A stretch of DNA of 64,000 nucleotides from Microvirga mediterraneensis (GTDB lineage Bacteria > Pseudomonadota > Alphaproteobacteria > Rhizobiales > Beijerinckiaceae). Numbering within the stretch: position 1 is the stretch's first letter; each line of letters begins with the position of its first letter. The stretch lies in NCBI RefSeq assembly GCF_013520865.1, contig NZ_JACDXJ010000001.1, positions 620,001 through 684,000 of the forward strand, read 5' to 3'. Below, piece after piece: positions 25,432-33,601 of the stretch. The notes under the pieces were generated by a model. It saw only the letters and a program-made list of their open reading frames with translations, did not search any database and was not told the DNA's origin. The position numbers were made by a program, and so were the translations under genes.

Positions 25432-26244
25432 ATGAGAGGCACCCGGTCTTTCGCGTCCGTCCTTGTGAGCGAGAGAGTTCAGGCGCTCTTCATCGCGTCG
25501 CTCCTTCTCATCCTCCTCGCCACCTTCCCGGCGCTCGCACAGACGTTCCCGCCCCTCAACGGCCGGGTGGTCGATGCGGCCAATCTCCTGAAGCCCGAGG
25601 AGCGGGCGGCCCTCGAGGCTAAGCTGAAGGCCCATGAGGACAAGACCAGCGACCAGGTGGTGGTCGCCACCGTGCGCTCCCTCGAGGGCTACCCGGTCGA
25701 GGACTACGCCAACCGCCTGTTCCGGCACTGGCAGCTCGGGCAGAAGAAGAACAACAACGGCGTCCTGCTTCTGGTCGCACCGCAGGAGCGGAAGGTCCGC
25801 ATCGAGGTCGGATACGGCCTCGAAGGGGCGCTGACCGACGCGCTCTCCAAGGTCATCATCACGACCGCCATCGCGCCCCAGTTCCAGAAGGGCAATTTCG
25901 CCGGCGGCATCGATGCGGGCGTCGACGCCATGCTGTCGATCCTCACCGGCGATGCGGAGGAATGGCACCGCAGGGCCGAGGTGCGCGAGGACAACACCAC
26001 GGGCATCGACCCCTTCGTCGCCTTCGTCATCCTCGTGATCCTGTTCTTCCTGATCTCGCGGATGATGGGCGCGGGCCGCGCGGGCGGCGTCAGGCGGGGA
26101 CGCCGCGGTCCCTGGATCGTCACGCCCGGCGGGTGGTCGGGGGGAAGCGGATGGTCCGGCGGAGGAGGAGGCTGGTCCGGTGGAGGCGGGTTCTCGGGCG
26201 GCGGAGGCTCGTCGGGTGGCGGCGGCGCCTCGGGGAGCTGGTAG
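25432..26244 (+). CDS. TPM-domain (YgcG) membrane protein with Gly/Ser-rich tail
   Basis: A 270-residue protein with a signal sequence (~16-37, ending ALAQ). A TPM domain follows (~40-165: GRVVDAANLLKPEERAALEAKLKAHEDKTSDQVVVATVRSLEGY...KVRIEVGYGLEGALTD). A transmembrane helix lies at ~197-214, and the C-terminus is made of Gly/Ser/Trp repeats such as GGWSGGGGFSGGGGSSGGGG. This is the YgcG architecture. TPM domains are reported in Psb27-like photosystem repair and membrane protein quality control; the bacterial YgcG role is unsettled. Middle gene of the LemA operon. Confidence 0.9.
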   Translation: MRGTRSFASVLVSERVQALFIASLLLILLATFPALAQTFPPLNGRVVDAANLLKPEERAALEAKLKAHEDKTSDQVVVATVRSLEGYPVEDYANRLFRHWQLGQKKNNNGVLLLVAPQERKVRIEVGYGLEGALTDALSKVIITTAIAPQFQKGNFAGGIDAGVDAMLSILTGDAEEWHRRAEVREDNTTGIDPFVAFVILVILFFLISRMMGAGRAGGVRRGRRGPWIVTPGGWSGGSGWSGGGGGWSGGGGFSGGGGSSGGGGASGSW

Positions 26245-26856
26245 ATGATGTCACCCGACGATCAGGCGCGCCTCGCCCAGGCGATCAGCGACGTGGAGGA
26301 CGACACCTCCGGCGAGGTCGTGGTCGTTCTGGCCGAGCAGGCGGGCCATTACCGCGAGATCCCGCTCCTCTGGGCTCTTCTCGCGGCTCTTGTCACGCCC
26401 TGGCCGCTGATCTGGCTCACGGCGATCAGCACGTCGCGGATCTTCCTGATCCAGCTCGCGGTGGGGCTGGCGTTGAGCCTCGTCCTCTCGTGGCCCAGGC
26501 TGCGCTATGCCCTGGTGCCGCGCTCCATCAAGCGGACGCAAGGCCATGAGGCGGCCTCGCGCGAGTTCCTGCGCCGGGGGCTCACCCGCACCCGGGAGAA
26601 GACCGGCGTGCTGATCTACCTGGCGCTCGCCGAGCATCACGCGGAGATCCTCGCCGATACGGGGATCTCGGACCGGGTCGATGCGGAGATCTGGGCCGAC
26701 ATCGTGGCCGACCTGACCGGCGCGATCGGGGACGGGCGCATGACGGAAGGGCTCCTCGACGCGATCCGGCGCACCGGCGCGATCCTGGCCGAACATGCCC
26801 CTCCCCGCCTCGACGACGTGGACGAGCTGCCGAACAAGGTGATCGTGCTGATGTAG
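26245..26856 (+). CDS. Second TPM-domain membrane protein
   Basis: A 203-residue protein whose ATG follows the previous stop codon directly, so translation is likely coupled. The TPM-like fold is visible in DDQARLAQAISDVEDDTSGEVVVVLAEQAGHY. Two central helices follow (~44-85: LLWALLAALVTPWPLIWL and IFLIQLAVGLALSLVLSW), and a second half (TREKTGVLIYLALAEHHAEILADTGISDRV) completes the domain. The domain is therefore split by a membrane hairpin, typical of the short YgcG partner. It probably works with LemA and YgcG at the inner membrane. Confidence 0.85.
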   Translation: MMSPDDQARLAQAISDVEDDTSGEVVVVLAEQAGHYREIPLLWALLAALVTPWPLIWLTAISTSRIFLIQLAVGLALSLVLSWPRLRYALVPRSIKRTQGHEAASREFLRRGLTRTREKTGVLIYLALAEHHAEILADTGISDRVDAEIWADIVADLTGAIGDGRMTEGLLDAIRRTGAILAEHAPPRLDDVDELPNKVIVLM

Positions 26857-27594
26857 TTACAGGCCCGGGCCCTTCGCGGCCCCCAGGATGATTCCCGGGC
26901 GGGTCGCATCGGTGCTCTGGAGCAGCACCACATAGGTATCCCCGCCGCTGCGGGCGGTCTCGACCGGCACCTCGAACCGGGCCGAGCCGCCGAGCCATTC
27001 GCCGACACGGTTCAGGCCGCGCACCACATTGGCATAGGTGATCGTCTTGCCCCGGTTCTCGCCGCGCTCGATCGGCACCGTCTGCGCCTTCAGGACGGGC
27101 AGGACCCATAATTCGGCCGCCCGCTGCGCCGTGTCCGGGGTCTCCTCGACGAGGATCGTGACCCGGCCGTTCTGCTCATGGACGGTGACGTTCACCGGCA
27201 GGGTCTTGCGGCCCTTCGAGGTCGCCTGGATGGCCTTCTCGATCTGGCCCCGGTCGGAGCCGATGCAGGATTTCTTGCCGTTGACGATCATCTGCGGCGT
27301 GAAGACCTGCCGGTCGCTGCGGGAATGGGCATAGGCCTTCTGCCGCTCCGTAAAGGCCACGTGGGCGAGCGTGTCCTTCCAGCCGAGATAATCCCAGTAA
27401 TTCACCGGCAGGGACAGGGCGATGATGTCGGGCTGGCGGGAATACTCGACCAGGAGCTCGTCCGCCGGCGGGCAGGAGGAGCAGCCCTGGCTCGTGAACA
27501 GCTCGACGACCGCGCGCGGCGGCTCCGCCAGAGCAGGCTGAAGGAGAGCGGCCAGACCTAGGGCTGCCAAAGTCAGTGTCAAACGGGACGCCAT
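26857..27594 (-). CDS. DUF1223 family thioredoxin-fold exported protein
   Basis: A 245-residue DUF1223 protein with an N-terminal signal peptide (MASRLTLTLAALGLAALLQPALA). The mature part begins VVELFTSQGCSSCPPADELLVEY; CSSCPP resembles a thioredoxin CxxC site. Later blocks are SLPVNYWDYLGWKDTLA, YTPQMIVNGK-like (FTPQMIVNGK) and CIGSDR. A periplasmic redox role is plausible, but no activity is established for the family. GTG at 27612 is an alternative start; ATG at 27594 gives a proper signal peptide. Its stop abuts the end of the convergent TPM gene. Confidence 0.85.
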   Translation of the reverse strand: MASRLTLTLAALGLAALLQPALAEPPRAVVELFTSQGCSSCPPADELLVEYSRQPDIIALSLPVNYWDYLGWKDTLAHVAFTERQKAYAHSRSDRQVFTPQMIVNGKKSCIGSDRGQIEKAIQATSKGRKTLPVNVTVHEQNGRVTILVEETPDTAQRAAELWVLPVLKAQTVPIERGENRGKTITYANVVRGLNRVGEWLGGSARFEVPVETARSGGDTYVVLLQSTDATRPGIILGAAKGPGL

Positions 27595-27666
27595 GGTGAC
27601 GCTATCGAACACGAAATCGACCTTGAGGGAAACTCACGTTACGTTGAGCGTCAGCCGAGACGGGAT

Positions 27667-28599
27667 CTAAGCCGATGCTTTGGCCGGAACGCGCCAGCGG
27701 CGGTGCATCCACAGCCATTGCTCGGGATATTCCCGCACCCATTCCTCCACCACGGCGGTCATGGCCTGCATGGCACCCTGCACGTTGATCTGCCCGTCGG
27801 GATCGCGGGGCAGATCGAGCGGCGGCGTGAGCTGCAGGCGGAACCGGTGGTTGGGAAGGCGGACGACCCGCACGCCGTGGACCGGGCAGTCGAAGCGGCG
27901 CGCGAACTTGCCGAGGATGGGATTCACCAGGGCCGGGCGGCCCATGAAGTTCACGATCACCCCGCGGGTGAAGTGCTGGTCGATGAGCATGCCGAGATGG
28001 CCGCCCTTCTCCAAGGCGCCCTGCATGGCGAAGGCCGCGCCCTGGCGGGCCGCCTCCAGGTTGCCCATGGTTTCGCTGCGGATCTCGTGCAGGACGCGGG
28101 CGATGGCCGGATCGTTGGGCGCGCGGAACACCGCCGTGGTGTCGAGCCCGAAGCGCGCCGCGCAGATGGCGGGCAGTTCCCAATTGGCGAGATGGGCCGA
28201 GAAGATGATCCCGGGCTTGCCGTCGTCCCGCAAGGAAAGGAAGTGATCGATGCCGTCGACCTCGGTGCGGCCGGGCATCGTGCTGTCCGGGTCGAAATCG
28301 AACAGGCGACCGAGATGCGGATATTCGCCCCCCGTGCGACCGAGATTGTCCCAGGCCGCGAGCGCCAAGGCCTTCACCTCGGCCTCGGACTTCTCCGGAT
28401 AGGCCGCGCGGATATTGGCGAGCGCCGTCCTGTGCGCGCGCAGCAGCGGGCCGAAGGTGCGGGTGAGCGCAGCCCCCACGCCTCCCGAGCGCTCCGGGCC
28501 CAGCAGCCGCGAAAAGGCGAAGACGCCGCGCACGACGCCGACCATGACCGTTCCGATCAGTCGCGAGACGAGGTTGCGGGAGCGGTGGGGTTGGCGCAC
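27667..28599 (-). CDS. lpxXL: Very-long-chain fatty acid lipid A acyltransferase LpxXL (HtrB/LpxL family)
   Basis: A 310-residue inner-membrane acyltransferase. The HX4E catalytic motif is SAHLANWE (His ~135), and further LPLAT blocks are TAVFRAPNDPAI, HLGMLIDQHFTRGVIVNFMGRPALVNP and QWLWMHRRW. It is the last gene of a cluster matching the rhizobial acpXL-fabZXL-fabF2XL-fabF1XL-adh2XL-lpxXL order, so the donor is probably 27-hydroxyoctacosanoyl-AcpXL and the acceptor a lipid A hydroxyacyl chain. Translation starts at GTG 28599; the nearest upstream ATG is out of frame. It is 125 bases downstream of adh2XL. Confidence 0.88.
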   Translation of the reverse strand: MRQPHRSRNLVSRLIGTVMVGVVRGVFAFSRLLGPERSGGVGAALTRTFGPLLRAHRTALANIRAAYPEKSEAEVKALALAAWDNLGRTGGEYPHLGRLFDFDPDSTMPGRTEVDGIDHFLSLRDDGKPGIIFSAHLANWELPAICAARFGLDTTAVFRAPNDPAIARVLHEIRSETMGNLEAARQGAAFAMQGALEKGGHLGMLIDQHFTRGVIVNFMGRPALVNPILGKFARRFDCPVHGVRVVRLPNHRFRLQLTPPLDLPRDPDGQINVQGAMQAMTAVVEEWVREYPEQWLWMHRRWRVPAKASA

Positions 28600-28724
28600 G
28601 TTTGTTCGGTTCCTGGCATGAAGAGCCGGCGGAAGTCCCGGCTTGAAAAAGAAAAGGCCCCGCGTCTTTTTCGCGGGGAGCCCGTTTCGTCAAGATCTGT
28701 GATGACGCGGCCGGGTAGACCGGG

Positions 28725-29747
28725 TCAGAACGTCACGATCACCTTGCCGAAGACCTTGCGGCCTTCGAGCCGCTCGAGACCCTTCTGGAACTCGTCGAGC
28801 GGGAAGACGGCGTCGATGACCGGGGTCATGCCGTCCGCCATCTTGCCGAGCGACTGCGCGATGTTCTCGATCCGGCAGCCGAAGGAGCCGAAGATCCGGT
28901 ATTGCTGCTGGAAGAGCTGCATCAGGTTCATGGTGGTGGAGACGCCCGAGGTCGAGCCGCAGGTGACCAGGCGCCCGCCGCGCTTGAGGCACAGGAGCGA
29001 GCCGTTCCAGGTCTCGGCGCCCACATGCTCGAACACCACATCGACGCCCTTGCGCTTAGTGAGGCGGCGCACCTCGCCCTCGAAGCGCTCGGTGCGGTAG
29101 TTGATCACGTAATCGGCACCGAGCGCCCTGGCCTTCTCGCCCTTCTCGTCGTCGCCGACCGTCGTGTAGACCGTGCAGCCGATGGCCTTGGCCATCTTGA
29201 TCGCCGCCGTGCCGATGCCCGAGCCGCCCGCGTGGACGAGGATCGACTCGCCCGGCTCCAGCTTGGCGTTGTCGAACAGCATGTGCTGCACGGTGCCGAA
29301 GCCGATGGGCGCGCAGGCGGCCTGCTCGAAGGAGACGCCCTGGGGCACCGGGATCACGAGACGCTCGGGGCGGTTGATCAGCTCGCGGGCGAAGCCGTCG
29401 ATATGAAAGCCCATGATGCCGGCGACGTTCTCGCACAGATTGTCCCAGCCCTTGCGGCAGGCGGGGCAATGGCCGCAGGTCTCGGCCCCGTACATGGTCA
29501 CCGGATCGCCTGCCTTGAAGCGCGTGACGCCCTCGCCCACCGCGGCGATCTCGCCTGACGCCTCGACGCCCACGGCCTGCGGCATCTTCCGCTTGGCGAA
29601 GGCCATGCCGCGAAAGCCCCAGACGTCGAGGAAGTTGAGCGCGAGCGCCTTGACCCGGACCTGCACCTCGCCGGCGGCGGGCGGCGGAGGCGGCTCCATC
29701 TCGGTGATGCGAAGGTCACGGTCGCCGAAGAGCTGAAGGGAGCGCAT
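28725..29747 (-). CDS. adh2XL: Zinc-binding MDR dehydrogenase Adh2XL of the VLCFA cluster
   Basis: A 340-residue medium-chain dehydrogenase/reductase. The structural zinc site is complete (CGHCPACRKGWDNLC, ~82-96), but positions equivalent to the catalytic zinc Cys/His read NFLDVWG and VGVEASG. It is therefore probably a zinc-free reductase like enoyl or quinone reductases. The Rossmann start is ILVHAGGSGIGTAAIKMA. In rhizobia the corresponding gene belongs to the VLCFA cluster and is proposed to act as an enoyl or keto reductase in C28 elongation; this is inference from position. ATG 29747 gives the usual MRSLQLFGD start. Confidence 0.85.
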   Translation of the reverse strand: MRSLQLFGDRDLRITEMEPPPPPAAGEVQVRVKALALNFLDVWGFRGMAFAKRKMPQAVGVEASGEIAAVGEGVTRFKAGDPVTMYGAETCGHCPACRKGWDNLCENVAGIMGFHIDGFARELINRPERLVIPVPQGVSFEQAACAPIGFGTVQHMLFDNAKLEPGESILVHAGGSGIGTAAIKMAKAIGCTVYTTVGDDEKGEKARALGADYVINYRTERFEGEVRRLTKRKGVDVVFEHVGAETWNGSLLCLKRGGRLVTCGSTSGVSTTMNLMQLFQQQYRIFGSFGCRIENIAQSLGKMADGMTPVIDAVFPLDEFQKGLERLEGRKVFGKVIVTF

Positions 29748-29981
29748 GAAAACCAATCCTGGTCGTGTGACGGCCTGCATCTCAAGGTGCAGGGTCACAG
29801 AGAAATTCTTTTCGGCGGCTTAAAGGGCGACGAGGCCGATGACAAGTTTTGTGTGATTCCCTGACAGAGGGCACGCTTGCATCATGATTTATTATTACAT
29901 ATACAATCAGAGGGTGTCAGAATATGGCTCCTACGGCTCGACTCACACAGAAGGCCACGGACCCTTCCATTGCAGATAGCT

Positions 29982-30347
29982 ATGAAAAGACTTGCCGCTC
30001 TTGCTCTAGTTTTTGTTCTGGGCGGCTGCGTTAGCGCGCGGCAACTGCCAGACGACGCGAATCCTGCTCTCATGGTCGGAGAGGCAGCTTATCTCACGAC
30101 TCGATGCCCTAAACTCAAGCAGGAGCGCCAGATGGATGCCCTCGTCGTTGCCTGCCTTTTGAATAAGGCTAATGGCATCGATTGCCCTACTGCCATGACG
30201 CGACACCTGGAGACAGATCTTCTGAAGGGCATGGTAAAGGCCAAACAGGAATTCGCTTCCATACCCGACGCACAAGTTTGCCGCACCGCCACTGAGCGCT
30301 ACGGCAAGAACGGCTCGCGTTTCAAGAACATGCTCATCCCGAAATAA
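29982..30347 (+). CDS. Small lipoprotein of unknown function
   Basis: A 121-residue lipoprotein. The signal peptide is MKRLAALALVFVLGGC with lipobox LGGC (Cys16), and the mature part has three further Cys residues (in TRCPKL, VACLL and DCPTAM) plus AQVCRT. I recognise no family. It lies on the opposite strand inside the lipid A fatty-acid cluster, between adh2XL and the SDR gene. Its base composition is visibly less GC-rich than its neighbours, with an AT-rich 5' flank (TTTATTATTACATATACAA). ATG 29982 is chosen because it begins the signal peptide. Probably a later insertion. Confidence 0.7.
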   Translation: MKRLAALALVFVLGGCVSARQLPDDANPALMVGEAAYLTTRCPKLKQERQMDALVVACLLNKANGIDCPTAMTRHLETDLLKGMVKAKQEFASIPDAQVCRTATERYGKNGSRFKNMLIPK

Positions 30348-30435
30348 TGCCGCTGATCGCCTATCTCGGTGGCGAAAACGTCTGACGATCCTTGATGTCG
30401 TGCCATTCCTAGCGGGCTGCAAGGGATGATGATCT

Positions 30436-31182
30436 TTACCGATGCACGCCGAGCATCGAGGTCAGGCCGCCGTCGATCGGCAGCACCGTGCCGGTGATGT
30501 AGGCGGCGGGCTCGGACATGAGGAAGGCGGCGAGGCCCGCGATCTCCTCGGGCTTGGCGAAGCGTCCGGCCGGGATCTGCTTTTCCATGTTCTCGCGATA
30601 GGCCGCGTAGGGCGCCATCATGTCCGTGTCGATGAAGCCGGGGGCGATCACGTTGACCGTGACGCCGCGCTTGGCGGTCTCGACGGACAGCGTGCGGCAA
30701 TAGGAGATCAGCGCGCCCTTGGAGGCCGCGTAGGCGGCATTGCCGGGATTACCCTGAAGGGCCGCCACTGAGCCGATGGCCACGATACGGCCGGCCTTGG
30801 CGCGGATCATGCCGCGCATGAGGGCCTTGGCGATCCGGGTGAAGGACCAGAAGTTCACCTGCATGGCGGCTTCGGCCTTGTCCTGCTGCATCATGGCGGC
30901 AAGCGCGTCGTAGGGCTGGCCGGCATTGTGCACCAGGCCGAAGAGGCTCTCGCCCTCGACGGTCTCGCAGAAGGCCTCGAGAGCCGCCTTGTCGGCGAGA
31001 TCGACCTCATGCGCCTGGATGCTCCGGCCCGGATGGGTCTGCATCAGCTCGCCGGCCAGGGCCTTCGCGGCATCACCCGAAGAGCGGTAGGTGAAATCCA
31101 CATCGTGGCCGGCGGCGGCGAGCGCCCGCACGATGGCGGCACCGACACCCTTGCCGCCGCCCGTCACCAGAACCCGGGTCAT
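30436..31182 (-). CDS. SDR 3-oxoacyl-ACP reductase-like, VLCFA cluster
   Basis: A 248-residue FabG-like short-chain dehydrogenase. TGGGKGVGAAIVRAL binds cofactor (~7-21), VHNAGQPYD is the NAG block, and the catalytic Ser-Tyr-Lys lies in AIGSVAALQGNPGNAAYAASKGA. VNVIAPGFIDTDM is the usual FabG tail. It ends three bases after fabF1XL on the transcript, so it is co-transcribed with the ketosynthases and probably supplies the ketoreduction step of C28 acyl elongation on AcpXL. The classical six-gene rhizobial cluster, as I recall it, lacks this gene; its inclusion makes the elongation set more complete. Confidence 0.85.
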   Translation of the reverse strand: MTRVLVTGGGKGVGAAIVRALAAAGHDVDFTYRSSGDAAKALAGELMQTHPGRSIQAHEVDLADKAALEAFCETVEGESLFGLVHNAGQPYDALAAMMQQDKAEAAMQVNFWSFTRIAKALMRGMIRAKAGRIVAIGSVAALQGNPGNAAYAASKGALISYCRTLSVETAKRGVTVNVIAPGFIDTDMMAPYAAYRENMEKQIPAGRFAKPEEIAGLAAFLMSEPAAYITGTVLPIDGGLTSMLGVHR

Positions 31183-31185
31183 GGT

Positions 31186-32466
31186 TCAAGCCCCTTTCGG
31201 CTCGGCCCCGAAGACGAGGCAGGTGTTCTGGCCGCCGAACCCGAAGGAGTTCGACAGCACGTAGTCGACCTTCGCGTCGCGGGCCACGTTCGGCACCACG
31301 TCGAGCGGGATCGCCGGATCGGGTACCTGATAGTTGATGGTCGGCGGAATGCGGCCCGTGGCCATGGTCAGGAGCGACATCACCGCCTCGACCGCGCCTG
31401 CGGCCGTGAGCGTGTGGCCGATCATCGACTTGTTCGAGGAGATCGGAAGGCCCGCCATGCGCTCGCCGAACACGGCGGTGCAGCTCATGGCCTCCATCTT
31501 GTCGTTCTCCGGCGTCGAGGTGCCATGGGCGTTGATGTAGTCGATGTCCTCAGGGGAAACGCCCGCGTCGTCCAGGGCCTGGCGGATCGCCGTGATGGCC
31601 GGCATGCCGTCCGGCGAGGACCGGGTGCGATGGAAGCCGTCGCCCTTCTCGCCGCAGCCGAGCACATAGCCCAGGATGGTGGCGCCGCGCGCCTTCGCGC
31701 TCTCCGCGTTTTCCAGCACGAGGGCGGCCCCGCCCTCGCCCATGACGAAACCGTCCCGGTTCTTGGAGAACGGCTTCGAGGCCGCTTCCGGGTTCTCGTT
31801 CTGGGTCGAGAGCGCCGAGAGCAGGGAGAAGCGGATGAGGGATTCCGGGTTCACGGATCCGTCCGTGCCGATGCACAGGGCCGCGTCGGCCTCGCCGCGG
31901 CGGATCGCCTCGACGCCGAGCTGGATCGCCGTGGCACCGGACGAGCAGGCGGTCGAGAGCGAGATCGGCGAACCCCGGGTGCCGAAGCGGTCGGCGACCC
32001 GATCGGCCACCGTGCCGAAGATGAAGAGGTCGTGCCAAGGCTTGAAGCGGCCGGACCCCGCGGCCTTCAGGAGGTCCTTGTAGGTGACGTCTCCATCCTG
32101 ACCCGAGGCCTCGGCCAAGGCCATGCGCTGTGGCCATTCCATCTCGACCGGAGGCACCGCGATGAACAGCGCCCCGGGGAAATCCTCCCGGGCGAGGCCG
32201 GACTGGCCGACGGCTTCCTCGGCCGCCAGCATGGCGAGGCGCTCGGACAGCATGGGGGCGCAGAAGGGCTCCACGTCGACATGGTCGATGGTGCCTGCGA
32301 TCGTGGTGCGCAGGCCGTCCGTCGGGAAGCGGTTGATGCGGTGAATGCCGGATTTGCCGGCCGTGAGAGCCGCCCAGGTGTCGTCCTTGCCCTGGCCGAG
32401 GGACGTGACCACGCCCATGCCGGTGACGGCGACGAGCGGACGGCCCTGTCTGTCGCGGAGTGCCAT
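31186..32466 (-). CDS. fabF1XL: Beta-ketoacyl-ACP synthase FabF1XL (catalytic)
   Basis: A 426-residue condensing enzyme with the full KAS II triad: Cys174 in STACSSGATA, His314 in NAHGTSTPEND and His351 in SNKSMIGHTLTAAGAVEA. The glycine-rich tail reads SNSFGFGGQNTCLVF. It catalyses decarboxylative Claisen condensation of malonyl-ACP with an acyl chain and is predicted to extend C16/C18 primers towards C28 for lipid A. It lies ten bases downstream of the second, apparently inactive synthase; the two are probably produced together and may form a heterodimer. Confidence 0.92.
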   Translation of the reverse strand: MALRDRQGRPLVAVTGMGVVTSLGQGKDDTWAALTAGKSGIHRINRFPTDGLRTTIAGTIDHVDVEPFCAPMLSERLAMLAAEEAVGQSGLAREDFPGALFIAVPPVEMEWPQRMALAEASGQDGDVTYKDLLKAAGSGRFKPWHDLFIFGTVADRVADRFGTRGSPISLSTACSSGATAIQLGVEAIRRGEADAALCIGTDGSVNPESLIRFSLLSALSTQNENPEAASKPFSKNRDGFVMGEGGAALVLENAESAKARGATILGYVLGCGEKGDGFHRTRSSPDGMPAITAIRQALDDAGVSPEDIDYINAHGTSTPENDKMEAMSCTAVFGERMAGLPISSNKSMIGHTLTAAGAVEAVMSLLTMATGRIPPTINYQVPDPAIPLDVVPNVARDAKVDYVLSNSFGFGGQNTCLVFGAEPKGA

Positions 32467-32476
32467 TGCCTTCTCC

Positions 32477-33601
32477 TCAAGCCTTGGTGAGCCGGACGGC
32501 GCCTTCGCCGCGCCAATGGCCGACGGAGGTCACGAGAGCCTCGCCGGCCTTGCCCTCCGCGATCAGCCCGGCGGCGAGCGCCACCCCGGTGGGAGCCTGC
32601 GCCTCGATGGTGTGGCCGACGAGGGCGCCGGTGGCCTGAACGGCCGCGCCGGGCGCGATGTCCTTCAGGGCCGCCTGCTCTTCTTCCGTGATGCCCTTGA
32701 TGCCGGTGGCGCCGGACAGGACCACGTCGGGTTTGGCTCCGAGCTGCGTCGACAGGGCGTGGAGCGCCGACTCGACGCTGCCCGCCCGGCGGCGGGACCG
32801 GTCGGACGCCACGCCCGCCACGGCTGCGAGCGGCCTGGCGCCGCGCGCTTCCGCATGCTCGCGGGATTCGAGCACCAGGAAGCAGGCTCCGGAACCGAGG
32901 ATCATGCCGCCGCCTTCGGCGGGACGCTCCCAGACGGACGCGTAGGGCTTCTTCCAGAGGAAGCCGCCCATCTCGTAGATCAGGAGCACATCGGCCCGCT
33001 CGGCATTGTAGGCGCCGCCGACGAGGAAGATGTCGTCCTGTCCCGAGGCGATCCGCTCTCGGGCGATACGCAGCGCGTCGACGCCGCTCGATTCCTCGCC
33101 CATGAAGGTGCGCGAGGCGCCCGTCACGCCGTGGACGATGGAAATGTTGCCGGCCAGGAGGTTGGACAGCTGGGCCAGGAACAGGGTTGGGCGCAGGTCG
33201 CCCATCAGGCGCTCGTTGAGGAAGACGCCCGGATCTTGAGCCTGCCGCAGTCCCGTGAGGATCTGCCCGTCGACCGCGTAATCCCGCTCGCCGCCGCCGG
33301 CGGAGACGATGAGCTGCATCCGGCCCTTCAGGGCCGCGTCGTCCTTCGCGCCGGCCGCGTCCAGGGCGAGGCCCGCCGCGTAACAGCCGAGCCTCTGCCA
33401 GGCCTCCATCTGCCGCTGGTCGGATTTCTTCGGGATCTGCCGGTCCCATTCCAGGGCCACGACCGGATGGACCGGAAAGGGCTCGAAGGTCTCGACATTC
33501 GTGTTCGGGGCGCCGCCGGCCGCGAGCGCCGCCAGATGCGCCTCCAGGCCCTCTCCGGCGCTGGACACGAGGCCTATTCCCGTGATGACCACATCCCGCA
33601 T
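32477..33601 (-). CDS. fabF2XL: KAS-like protein FabF2XL lacking catalytic residues (chain-length-factor-like)
   Basis: A 374-residue thiolase-fold protein aligned with KAS II but altered at the active site. Where KAS II has TACSSG, this protein has FMGEESSG, putting Glu170 in place of Cys. The NAHGTST block is SGATGIKG (no His); only the second His (His330 in GALVGHTIEA) is kept. This resembles the chain-length factor of type II polyketide synthases, which pairs with an active KAS. Position (fabZXL-fabF2XL-fabF1XL) identifies it as FabF2XL. Its start codon overlaps the stop of fabZXL by one base. A structural, length-setting role is inference. Confidence 0.85.
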   Translation of the reverse strand: MRDVVITGIGLVSSAGEGLEAHLAALAAGGAPNTNVETFEPFPVHPVVALEWDRQIPKKSDQRQMEAWQRLGCYAAGLALDAAGAKDDAALKGRMQLIVSAGGGERDYAVDGQILTGLRQAQDPGVFLNERLMGDLRPTLFLAQLSNLLAGNISIVHGVTGASRTFMGEESSGVDALRIARERIASGQDDIFLVGGAYNAERADVLLIYEMGGFLWKKPYASVWERPAEGGGMILGSGACFLVLESREHAEARGARPLAAVAGVASDRSRRRAGSVESALHALSTQLGAKPDVVLSGATGIKGITEEEQAALKDIAPGAAVQATGALVGHTIEAQAPTGVALAAGLIAEGKAGEALVTSVGHWRGEGAVRLTKA

